Source: Thermoplasmata archaeon (GTDB taxonomy: Archaea; Thermoplasmatota; Penumbrarchaeia; JAEHCK01). From it: a stretch of 52,628 nt of DNA. Each line of letters opens with the position of its first letter. The stretch's first letter is position 1. Below the pieces are notes generated by a model. It was not told where the DNA came from, did no database searches, and saw only the letters and a program-made list of their open reading frames with translations. The position numbers and the translations under genes were made by a program. This document shows positions 1 to 7,683 of this stretch, in pieces. The stretch covers positions 1 to 52,628 of the forward strand of contig JAEHCK010000019.1 in NCBI GenBank assembly GCA_020696345.1, read 5' to 3'.

Positions 1-127
1 GCCATGCCTTTTCCTCAACGCTCACCACATAGGCTCTTTACCTATGCAGCTTGAGGTGATTTGAAGCCTGCTCCTGTAAGCCAGCTCCGAGGGACCTACC
101 CTCATCTCTTGTGCAGCTTCGTGGCAC
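1..127. other. GC-rich, hairpin-dense segment; possible part of a structured RNA or repeat
   Basis: No convincing open frame. The segment is clearly more GC-rich than the AT-rich DNA after it and holds several inverted repeats: CATAGG/CCTATG (about 31-49) nested in TCACC/GGTGA (about 22-60), GAGGG/CCCTC around 91-105, and TGTGC/GCACA around 111-129. GC-rich islands of this sort in AT-rich archaea are often non-coding RNA, but I could not match it to tRNA, 5S, SRP RNA or RNase P RNA. It is cut by the window edge. It joins directly to a copy of a dispersed repeat terminus (GAATTCTTACCCAGTC at about 130-145), so it may equally be repeat material. Confidence 0.3.
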
Positions 128-376
128 ACGAATTCTTACCCAGTCAAAAGTTCTGATCACTTTTCCTTTGGGTTTCCAATAGACGTCATAAAAAAAATGG
201 TGAATAGTGTAATATGGGTAAAAGGTGCTTGATTGTTGTTTGGGGAGGTTTGAGGTGAGAGTATGCTCATCCCTAGGGATGTGGAACGATGTTTGTTTGA
301 TTTAAAGTGTGGGATTAGAGTAGATTAAATATTGCTCTGCTTGCTTGAGGTTAGAGGGTTTGCATAATTACTGCAA
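128..376. repeat. Intergenic region with two dispersed repeat fragments
   Basis: Positions about 130-165 match, in inverse orientation, the sequence at about 32856-32890, and share the terminus GAATTCTTACCCAGTCAAAA with 41936-41955. Positions 224-250 resemble 17097-17123 (core GCTTGATTGTTG, then TTGGGGAGGT). Both copies are followed by GAGAGTAYGCTC and, further on, by TTGAGGTTAGAGGG (345-358; 17153-17165). No gene is visible here. Confidence 0.6.
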
Positions 377-456
377 CCCACATCCCACAAGTGGTTTAAA
401 TTATTAATGATTTATAACGTCCACATCCCAAATCCCTAATTATTTAATAATTAATT
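377..456. repeat. 80-nt dispersed element, copy 1, at the 3' end of the PEP-synthase-like gene
   Basis: This segment is nearly identical (four mismatches by eye) to 50341-50420. It contains CACATCCC twice and a CCAC-AA-GTGG inverted repeat. Both copies lie immediately downstream of, or overlap, the stop codon of a minus-strand gene, so a role in 3'-end formation is conceivable. This is inference from two copies. Confidence 0.75.
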
Positions 457-467
457 CAATTTGTTTA

Positions 468-3452
468 CTAAGCCTTTTGGATCAGGCCAAAACCACATCT
501 GCCATCAACTTTTATAATTAAGGGACTCTTAAAATGTAAATGGCGAACAAATCGTTTCTCCACAGAGACAGGTAACTTTTCGAGCCAAGACCAGTCAATG
601 AAATCGGTTTCTGAGCCGTATGTTAAGGTAAGATATGGTATTCCCAATGATGTTACATTGTGGAAGAAATGTGACCCGTGAGACGGGTCTACCCTGATAT
701 CTTCAATTGGAGTTTCAACTATTGTTCTCGCACCAGAGATCTGGTCCCAAGTAACTGGGATCCCTAACCATCTATCATTACTTCCCCATCTACCTGGACC
801 TATAAGAATATACGGTTCATTATTTAACTTGGCATTGATCTCACCGATCTCATTAGCAATGTCCACGGTATGAAGTCGGTCAAAGGTGTTTTTAGTGACG
901 AATACAACATCTTTAATATTTTCAACGATCCCATTCCCCAGTGCTTTTGATGAGAATGCAAGGATCTTTTTTTTATTGAGATTTTTATTTATGTCAATAT
1001 GTTTATGTTCACGAATAGAGATCAAAGGCCTGATCTGGAGTAAATAAAAATCGAATTTTTTATCTTTCCCGACCGATGCCGCAAATTCCATCTCCACTGC
1101 ACAGCCCATACCACGTTCGCTAATTTCTAAAAGTTCTTTTATAATTTTAGCTAGAGGATAAGTTTCATATTTTAGAATGGGTCCAAAAGTAATTACCTTA
1201 TTACCTTCGAAATCCGAACCGTCTCTGAACCTATCATCCACGGGGTCATAAACACTGGCAAGATCATCTAAAGTATTATCCTTTTCAGCTTTCGAGATAT
1301 CTAAGGATATTAAAGTTGCATCTTCACCTTTTGACAGGTCAAAATTTTGCTTCGATAGATCCAAGGCGTAAAACTTCCTTTGGGATTTTTCTAGAATATC
1401 CCCAGAAGTAGCGAAACCCGGTATTGCATTTGGATGTAATGGCGAAAATGTGAGCACCTGCTCACCATCCACCACGATCTTACCCAGACCAAGTGCCACA
1501 CTCGAAATAGGCTCACCCCTTTTGATCGGCGGTAACGGGTAGAAATTACGCGACTGGGCCACACCTGCGAATATAGGATAAAACCGGTTGCCAAATTGAT
1601 TGCCCACAAGTTTCTGGATCACCACACCCATCTTTTCTTCCTCGGCCTTGTGCAGGGTCGCCTGGATATACGCCTTAGCCGATTGGAAAAACGCTGAGGC
1701 ATAGACAAGCTTTACGGCCTCGGTGAGCTGTTTGAGTCTTGTTTTTGCACTTTTATGATTGTTTGGTAAAAGATATGTATCGTAGATCCCGGCAAAGGGC
1801 TGGTTATGCGAATCCTCCAGGAGGCTTGAAGAGCGCACAGCTATTGGCATTTTTACATGAGCAAGGTACTTTTTCAAGGCCTCAATTAATTCATCCGACA
1901 ATTTCGACTCCATGAAGAGTAAGGCTATCTCATTGTCAGGAATATTAGTGTCGATTACCTCATCAAGTGCATTATCAATTATGAATTTTTCAAATGCTCG
2001 AGTTCCAATTATTAATGTTTCGGGGATCCGTATCTTATATTCGGGGAAATGTCTTGCAATATGACTCTTTTGTAAAAGAACATTTAAAAATGCTATACCA
2101 CGACCTTTGCCTCCCAACGAACCGTTGCCAAAACGCGTGATAGTATCCTCAAACTCAAATTTCTGTTGTTGGAAATCGGTGATCACTCCCACCTGTTTTT
2201 TCCTACTGGTTTCTCGGAACATATCTATAAGAAACACCCTAACCTCCTTGAACCCTTTGAAATCCGCTATTCTTTTTATTTTTAATTTCAGTGCAAGTTC
2301 GAACTCACCACGCGCTATCAGCCACCTGGAGAAATGATTGTTTTCGGCATGGTACCGCAGCGAATCATCGGGGACGGTATTTATTAGTTGAATAAACTCG
2401 GTCATGTCTGCAGCCCGACCAAACTCACGGCCATCCGGCATGCGAAATACAAACTTGCCGAACCCGAGGTCTTTTTTCATGAATTTTCGCAGATCGTAAA
2501 GTAGCTTTTTCGAGTTCTTATCTAAAAATGGTATATTCAATGTTTCTGCCTTTTTCCGATGTTCAGAATGTGATGACTGCATGATCACAGGGATCTCTTT
2601 GTCAATTAGCTCAACGAATTTAAACCCGGCATTCTGATCGCTCTTACCATCTTTTGAAAACGTAACATCGGTAAAAATACCGAATATATGGTCACTATAT
2701 TTCTCATAAAGCTCGATCGCTTCTTCAAATGTTTCGGCTAGCAATATCTTTGGTCTTGCCCTTCTTCTAAGTAGTTTCTCGTGCTCGTTCAGCCCTTGAG
2801 CTATCAAGTCGCGTGTCTGCTGCATGACCTCTTTGTATATGAGGGGTAAGAATATTGAGTAATAGCGAGACGAGTTCTCTATGACCAGTATCACTTGTAT
2901 TATACCCTTTTTCGTATCCTGTTCTACATTTATCAGATCCTCAAAATATTTGATGATAGCAAGAAACAGCGATGAATCGCCAGTCCAAATAAACACCTTG
3001 TCGATGCCCTCATGTTTCTCCTGTACGTGATAACGCTGGAGATCTACGATGTCGGTAATTAAAAGCACAACCGGAGTTTCGGGCTGTAGTTCCTTAACCT
3101 TTTTTCCGAACTCGATGGGGTCCAAATCGATAATATGTGTCATGGTAATTATCAGATCGTATTGTCTTGCCGAAAGCTCTTTAAAAGCATCATTAGCAGA
3201 TGATACCCTGGTTATCCGCGGTGGTGAGGTTAATTCAAGATCACGATATTCTCCAAATATTTGTTCAGAGAGACCGCCATCTTCTTCTAAAGTAAATGCA
3301 TCGTATAAACTGGATACGAGAAGTATTTCCCTAATTTTGGATCTCATCAGGTCGTGATAGCCATGAAAACGTGATTCATAATCTACATTAAAAGCTTCAT
3401 TGTCATTAGATTGTGTCACTGAATTCTCATTTGAAGACGTGTTATCAGTCAT
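468..3452 (-). CDS. PEP/pyruvate-binding (PPDK N-terminal type) protein with receiver-like N-terminal domains
   Basis: A 994-residue protein. Residues about 35-170 and 185-330 resemble degenerate response-regulator receiver folds (for example a segment reading PVVLLIT, and later FGIFTDVTF and IPVIMQSS). From about residue 440 a pyruvate phosphate dikinase-type ATP-grasp/PEP-binding domain follows, with GSLGGKGRGIAF near 447, AVRSSSLLEDS near 540 and LLQIRPL near 800. A conserved-looking C-terminus holds GPGRWGSNDRWLG near 890. I see no phosphohistidine (GGxTSHAA-like) swivelling domain and no C-terminal PEP TIM barrel, so it is probably not a complete PEP synthase. A nucleotide-dependent phosphotransfer or regulatory role is inference. 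ATG start; no strong ribosome-binding site, so perhaps leaderless. Confidence 0.8.
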   Translation of the reverse strand: MTDNTSSNENSVTQSNDNEAFNVDYESRFHGYHDLMRSKIREILLVSSLYDAFTLEEDGGLSEQIFGEYRDLELTSPPRITRVSSANDAFKELSARQYDLIITMTHIIDLDPIEFGKKVKELQPETPVVLLITDIVDLQRYHVQEKHEGIDKVFIWTGDSSLFLAIIKYFEDLINVEQDTKKGIIQVILVIENSSRYYSIFLPLIYKEVMQQTRDLIAQGLNEHEKLLRRRARPKILLAETFEEAIELYEKYSDHIFGIFTDVTFSKDGKSDQNAGFKFVELIDKEIPVIMQSSHSEHRKKAETLNIPFLDKNSKKLLYDLRKFMKKDLGFGKFVFRMPDGREFGRAADMTEFIQLINTVPDDSLRYHAENNHFSRWLIARGEFELALKLKIKRIADFKGFKEVRVFLIDMFRETSRKKQVGVITDFQQQKFEFEDTITRFGNGSLGGKGRGIAFLNVLLQKSHIARHFPEYKIRIPETLIIGTRAFEKFIIDNALDEVIDTNIPDNEIALLFMESKLSDELIEALKKYLAHVKMPIAVRSSSLLEDSHNQPFAGIYDTYLLPNNHKSAKTRLKQLTEAVKLVYASAFFQSAKAYIQATLHKAEEEKMGVVIQKLVGNQFGNRFYPIFAGVAQSRNFYPLPPIKRGEPISSVALGLGKIVVDGEQVLTFSPLHPNAIPGFATSGDILEKSQRKFYALDLSKQNFDLSKGEDATLISLDISKAEKDNTLDDLASVYDPVDDRFRDGSDFEGNKVITFGPILKYETYPLAKIIKELLEISERGMGCAVEMEFAASVGKDKKFDFYLLQIRPLISIREHKHIDINKNLNKKKILAFSSKALGNGIVENIKDVVFVTKNTFDRLHTVDIANEIGEINAKLNNEPYILIGPGRWGSNDRWLGIPVTWDQISGARTIVETPIEDIRVDPSHGSHFFHNVTSLGIPYLTLTYGSETDFIDWSWLEKLPVSVEKRFVRHLHFKSPLIIKVDGRCGFGLIQKA

Positions 3453-3514
3453 ATAATAGTAAATCTATATTCTTCTATTTATTAATTATTAACTGCAAAG
3501 TTGGGTTTTGATTC

Positions 3515-3780
3515 GGATGTTCTATATTTCGATTAATTTTTAGGATGTTGGACGTTACGATCTATTATTAGGATGTTTGATTTATTTACGTTAAATCATT
3601 TATGCATCCCGATATCTCAGTATCATTTAGAACATCCCGCCATCCCAGCGATATATAGAACATCCCGCCATCTCAACGATATATAGAACATCCCGCCATC
3701 TCAACGATATATAGAACATCCCGCCATCTCAACGATATATACAACATCCTGAAATTCCTATCTCATATCCAACATCCCAC
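3515..3780. repeat. 28-bp periodic inverted array, locus 1
   Basis: GGATG occurs at 3515, 3543 and 3571, exactly 28 nt apart. After a centre with a TGATTTA/TAAATCA hairpin, the reverse complement CATCC (or a close variant) occurs at 3605, 3633, 3661, 3689, 3717, 3745 and 3773, again 28 nt apart. Right-arm units read ATATATAGAACATCCCGCC and left-arm units are the inverse (GGATGTTCTATAT). There are no unique spacers. The array runs into the 3' end of the adjacent winged-helix gene and supplies its last residues. Confidence 0.9.
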
Positions 3781-4357
3781 TATCCAACTTACTCTGAGTA
3801 CCTTCATAGATCAATTTTTTGATCCCAAATTGTTCGATCAAAATAACCAGAAGGATCTCCTGAAACTTATCTTCCAGATCAAGTTTCACTTCATATGCGG
3901 GCTCATTCTTTGGGATTTTAAACCCTGATTTTAACAATATCTTCCTAGCATCAGCGCTTCTTTCCCGGTCAACTGGAGGAGCGTTAATATCTCCAGTGAA
4001 ACCGCACTTGGCAAGCTCTTTTCGAAATATTGGTCGATGGAATAGTCTACCAAGAACATAAATTGCTACCAAGATCTGCTCTCTTGTGGTTAGATCAGGG
4101 TCAGATATATTCTCGCCAATGGATTCATAAATATCTTTTTTGTGTGGTATTGCCTTGTAATATACTTTCGAAGGGGGCAGGTCACGTTCACGCACGTATC
4201 CGAAATCTTCCATAGCCTGTAGATATCCAGTAACAACCAGTTTATGATATTTATGTCCAGCTGTCCGAAGTTCGCGGGTGATCCCACTGATGGATCTAGG
4301 ATCATTTTTAATAAGATCCAATATCACTTCACCTAATGTTTTTTCAAGAGGTAGCAT
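3758..4357 (-). CDS. Winged-helix DNA-binding-like protein, candidate regulator beside nrdD
   Basis: A 199-residue protein of unknown family. Residues 1-70 look like a winged helix-turn-helix (helices around IKNDPRSISGITREL and HKLVVTGYLQAMEDFGYV, then a strand-like VYYKAI). The rest is mixed helix with no motif I recognise. It is transcribed divergently from nrdD across a gap of about 280 bp, which is why regulation of that operon is a reasonable guess. Its final codons (SGMLDMR) are written in units of the neighbouring 28-bp repeat, so the C-terminus is probably not under strong constraint. ATG start with a GTGA-like site upstream. Confidence 0.6.
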   Translation of the reverse strand: MLPLEKTLGEVILDLIKNDPRSISGITRELRTAGHKYHKLVVTGYLQAMEDFGYVRERDLPPSKVYYKAIPHKKDIYESIGENISDPDLTTREQILVAIYVLGRLFHRPIFRKELAKCGFTGDINAPPVDRERSADARKILLKSGFKIPKNEPAYEVKLDLEDKFQEILLVILIEQFGIKKLIYEGTQSKLDSGMLDMR

Positions 4358-4471
4358 ATCTTCACGTCATCTAATAATCTATGAAATTTCACTAAATATG
4401 GTTGCAATAATCCTTGAAAGAGAAAAATATTGCGCCAGGGGGCTTGCATTACCCGTTTTAGATATCAACTA

Positions 4472-4519
4472 GGTAAACAACTCGGTAATATATAATCCTT
4501 TTGGGTAACCAACCCGGTT
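4472..4519 (+). promoter_or_regulatory. Direct repeats flanking a TATA-like box upstream of nrdD
   Basis: GGTAAACAACTCGGTAA (4472-4488) and GGTAACCAACCCGGTT (4504-4519) are imperfect direct repeats, 32 bp start to start. Between them lies a TATA-like AATATATAAT (about 4487-4497). Other TATA-like runs lie at 4530-4537 (TATAAATA) and about 4592-4599. Operators overlapping a promoter are a plausible reading, perhaps bound by the divergent winged-helix protein; not proven. Confidence 0.45.
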
Positions 4520-4637
4520 CAGAAACAGCTATAAATACAAACCGCAATAACCTTTCCATCCCCTTATTTTTTACGGTCAACAAAGGGATGCATATATGAG
4601 CCTACTTCATAATCTTACTTAGAGAGAGGTATCTATC

Positions 4638-6791
4638 ATGATGAGAGCAAAAGACTTGGGTATCAGACCCAAATTACACGATGGTGATGGAACACCACAA
4701 AACAATACCAACATTGACACTAGTTTAAATGCAGATTCTACAGATGTCGCGTTATTTGTACGTACCTCGGGAGAAGAAATACAGAAATGGGATAAATCAC
4801 GGATATTCGAGACCTTAATGCGTGAAACCGATATTCATGAAGATGCGGCTAGGATCATTGCTATGGAAGTAGAGAAACTTATATCAAATCTAAATATTGA
4901 AATATTAACTGCACCATTGATCAGAGAATTAACTAATGCTAAACTGGTGGAATATGGTCTGGAACGTATCCGCCGTCAGCATACACGATTAGGTGTACCA
5001 TTATACGATGTAAGAAATATGATATTGAATGCTAATAAAGAAAATGCCAATGTACCGCACGGTCCCGAAGCCACCAATATGCGCTTGGCCGAGCAGATCA
5101 AGAAGGATTTTGCATTAATACAAATATTTCCCCATGATATAGCAGATGCACATATGCGCGGTGACATTCATTTACACGATCTGGGCATGATCGACAGGCC
5201 TTACTGCAGCGGACAATCATTAGAATATGTAAAAAAATTCGGTCTCTCTTTGCCAAACGCGTTATCAATTGCAAAACCCGCCAAACATCCCGAAGTACTT
5301 ATAGAACAGATCATAAAATTCTCAGCCGCACTACAGGGTCACTTTGCAGGTGCAATAGGCTGGGATGCGTTCAATCTATTTCTTGCACCATACTTAGTAG
5401 GTGTAGATGATGTAAGAATGAAACAACTGGCACAGATCCTCATCTTCGAATTTGCCCAGCAAGCAGTGGCTCGTGGCGGGCAAAGTATCTTTTCCGATCT
5501 TAACATATATTGGGAGGTCCCGAAACATTTTCGCGATGTTCCTGCAATAGGCCCGGAAGGCAAGTTCACCGGGAACAATTATGAAGACTATCTTGAAGAA
5601 TCGCAGAAATTTGCAAATGCATTATTCACCGTGTACGGCGAGGGCGACGCCCAAGGCCGGCCGTTCTTCTTTCCAAAGCCTAATGTACATATAACCGAAC
5701 GGTTCTTCAGCAGCCAGGACCATGAGGATTTCCTTTACAAGATCTCGGATATCGCATCCCGCATGGGAAATACATATTATGTGTTCGACCGTGGCGATAC
5801 CGCTAAGATAAGCGAATGCTGTCGTCTTTCATTTAAACTTGATGAGAGCGACCTTCTGGATGCCAAAGAGCCTTGGAAAATGCGGTACTCTGCCATGCAG
5901 AATGTAACCATAAATCTACCGCGAATAGCATATGCCGCCAATGGTGACGATGCACGGTTATACGAACTTATCGAAGAACGTATCAAAATGGCTGCAACTG
6001 CGCATCTCAAGAAGAAAGAGTTTATCTCAAAACTGATAGGAATGGGCAAGAATGGTCCCCTGTCATTATTGGCAATGGATCAGGATGGTGAGCCGTACTA
6101 TCGTTTAAAACGCGCAACATTTCTGATAGGTATGCTGGGATTGAACGAGATGGTCCAATTTCACAGTGGTCAGCAGCTGCATGAGTCTACAGAGGCTCTT
6201 AAACTGGGTTTGAGAATTATTGCATATATGCACAAATTTGGAAATGAGATAGGTAAAGAATACGGCATCCACATGCCACTGGAGCAGACCCCGGCAGAAT
6301 CCACTGCATATCGCATGGCCAAACTTGATATGCGCGATTATCCCCTGGAAACACCTATTGTAGTTAAGGGGTTCAAAGATACGGGCGAGATCTATTATAC
6401 AAACTCGACATACTTGAACATATCGGAACCGATCAATTCCATCCAGCGAGTGAAAAAAGAAGGATTGTATCATAATTTAATAGAAGCTGGTGCGTTATCA
6501 CATGTCTGGCTTGGAGAATCACAACCTGACCCGAGCGGGCTGGCTAATTTCGTTACTAAAACATTCAAAAATACTCAGAATGCACAGATCGCATTCAGTC
6601 CTGAGTTTACCTCCTGCATCTCATGTCAACGCGTATCCCGTGGGCTGCATGAGGAATGTCCATACTGCAGCTCGGGTTTGGTTGAAGGTATAACGCGAGT
6701 CACTGGGTTCTTTTCAAAAACCAGTAGCTGGAATAAAGGTAAATTAGGAGAATTAAAAGAACGCTATAAGGTGGCATCATTGGCCGCTTAA
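4638..6791 (+). CDS. nrdD: Anaerobic (class III) ribonucleoside-triphosphate reductase
   Basis: A 717-residue enzyme that reduces ribonucleotides to deoxyribonucleotides under anoxia by glycyl-radical chemistry. Residues about 35-130 form an ATP-cone-like allosteric domain (VRTSGEEIQKWDKSRIFETL). The barrel domain follows, with a Cys pair in AKISECCRLSF (about residue 395) near the expected active site. The C-terminal zinc site is CISCQRVSRGLHEECPYCSSG-like with four Cys. The glycyl-radical loop is TRVTGFFS, about residue 692. It starts ATG-ATG after GAGAGAGGT. No nrdG activase (radical SAM) is visible in the window. The redoxin gene immediately downstream suggests a thiol-dependent rather than formate-dependent reductant (inference). 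Confidence 0.95.
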   Translation: MMRAKDLGIRPKLHDGDGTPQNNTNIDTSLNADSTDVALFVRTSGEEIQKWDKSRIFETLMRETDIHEDAARIIAMEVEKLISNLNIEILTAPLIRELTNAKLVEYGLERIRRQHTRLGVPLYDVRNMILNANKENANVPHGPEATNMRLAEQIKKDFALIQIFPHDIADAHMRGDIHLHDLGMIDRPYCSGQSLEYVKKFGLSLPNALSIAKPAKHPEVLIEQIIKFSAALQGHFAGAIGWDAFNLFLAPYLVGVDDVRMKQLAQILIFEFAQQAVARGGQSIFSDLNIYWEVPKHFRDVPAIGPEGKFTGNNYEDYLEESQKFANALFTVYGEGDAQGRPFFFPKPNVHITERFFSSQDHEDFLYKISDIASRMGNTYYVFDRGDTAKISECCRLSFKLDESDLLDAKEPWKMRYSAMQNVTINLPRIAYAANGDDARLYELIEERIKMAATAHLKKKEFISKLIGMGKNGPLSLLAMDQDGEPYYRLKRATFLIGMLGLNEMVQFHSGQQLHESTEALKLGLRIIAYMHKFGNEIGKEYGIHMPLEQTPAESTAYRMAKLDMRDYPLETPIVVKGFKDTGEIYYTNSTYLNISEPINSIQRVKKEGLYHNLIEAGALSHVWLGESQPDPSGLANFVTKTFKNTQNAQIAFSPEFTSCISCQRVSRGLHEECPYCSSGLVEGITRVTGFFSKTSSWNKGKLGELKERYKVASLAA

Positions 6792-6796
6792 TATAT

Positions 6797-6803
6797 AAGG
6801 AGG
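6797..6803 (+). promoter_or_regulatory. Strong Shine-Dalgarno site for the nrdD-linked redoxin
   Basis: AAGGAGG lies 8 nt before the ATG at 6812, inside the 20-nt gap after nrdD. This supports one transcript and efficient independent initiation. Confidence 0.8.
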
Positions 6804-6811
6804 CATTAAAG

Positions 6812-7087
6812 ATGGGAGCTTATGTAAAATTGTTTTTTCAGGAAGATTGTATCCGGTGTCCACCGGCAAAAAATGTTTGTAATATATTGATCGAAAAGGA
6901 TTTGGATGTAAAGCTATATGATATCAGCACGATCGATGGTATGACCGAAGCGGCCTTTCATGAAGTTATATCCACACCAACAACGATAATAGTTGACGAC
7001 GATGATAACGAGTTAGAATCCTGGCGCGGTGATGCGCCAACGATTGAAGAACTGGAAAATTCGTTGATCAGTTACATGAAAGTTTAG
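6812..7087 (+). CDS. Glutaredoxin/thioredoxin-like redoxin, probable electron donor to NrdD
   Basis: A 91-residue protein with one thioredoxin fold. The redox motif is CIRC followed by PPAK, near residues 10-17 (compare CxxC-P in NrdH/glutaredoxins). There is a cis-Pro-like STPTTIIVDDDD segment near residue 50 and a C-terminal helix. It follows nrdD by 20 bp and has its own strong ribosome-binding site. Some class III reductases take electrons from a NrdH-type redoxin instead of formate. This pairing fits that variant but the partnership is inferred from context. Confidence 0.8.
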   Translation: MGAYVKLFFQEDCIRCPPAKNVCNILIEKDLDVKLYDISTIDGMTEAAFHEVISTPTTIIVDDDDNELESWRGDAPTIEELENSLISYMKV

Positions 7088-7168
7088 ATATCTTTTCGCA
7101 AATGTCTAAATATAATGAAACTCATATTATAAATGTAAATAATACTTTCATTATCAAGTTGAAAGTGA

Positions 7169-7435
7169 ATGCATATGAAAAAAAATGCATATCGGGGGCA
7201 CGTTTGTCCTAATTGCGGGGCATCGGATTTCGTGGAGGTCGGTTCATTTTACATTCAATGTAATTCATGTAAAGTTTTGATCGATCGTATCGGTAATAAA
7301 TTGCACGCAATTAAGTGTCCACTCTGCGACTCAAATGAACTGACAGTGTTACCCAGTGGTAATCTTCTATGTCTAGGCTGTAATAATTCTTTCGTTGCTG
7401 GCAAGAATGATGGCAGTAATAGAATTAATTTATGA
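7169..7435 (+). CDS. Small protein with two zinc ribbons
   Basis: An 88-residue protein with two CxxC...CxxC knuckle pairs: CPNCG with CNSCK, then CPLCD with CLGCN. The second ATG (7175) is an equally possible start, with GTGA at 7165-7168. Its place at the end of the nrdD-redoxin group and on the same strand suggests cotranscription, though the 81-bp gap is TATA-rich and could hold its own promoter. No function is known to me; a nucleic-acid or protein-binding adaptor is the usual role of such ribbons. Confidence 0.7.
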   Translation: MHMKKNAYRGHVCPNCGASDFVEVGSFYIQCNSCKVLIDRIGNKLHAIKCPLCDSNELTVLPSGNLLCLGCNNSFVAGKNDGSNRINL

Positions 7436-7517
7436 TGATAAGTCTAAAGAGTCGAGGGTCGAGAGTCCAAAGAGTCAAACGAGTTACCGATGGGCAGTAG
7501 CAGTGATGAGTTATTGA

Positions 7518-7680
7518 TTGACAGAAACCTTGATTCATTGTTGATTGATAGAAGCCGGTTTCTGTTCAACATCAACTCAACCAGGCTTCTGTTCAGCGTC
7601 AACTCAACCTGGTTTCTATTCAACCTCAACTCAGCTTGGCTTCTGTTCAGTATTAATTAAGCCTGGTTTCTGTTCAGCAT
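7518..7680. repeat. 27-bp periodic inverted array, locus 1
   Basis: Right-arm units TTCTGTTCA (or TTCTATTCA) start at 7560, 7587, 7614, 7641 and 7668, exactly 27 nt apart. Two left-arm units in inverse orientation (TTGACAGAA ending 7526, TTGATAGAA ending 7553) are also 27 nt apart. The junction GTTGATTGATAGAA / TTTCTGTTCAACATCAAC can form a hairpin with a short GCCGG loop. It lies tail-to-tail between the nrdD group and agmatinase. The preceding 7490-7515 segment (CAGTAGCAGTGATGAG) recurs near 9140-9180 beside locus 2. Confidence 0.85.
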
Positions 7681-7683
7681 AAA

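Noticed and set aside
1..127. SRP RNA or RNase P RNA
   Set aside because: Short resemblances only (GGAGCAGG, GGTAAAGAGCC on the minus strand); the surrounding conserved core sequences are absent.
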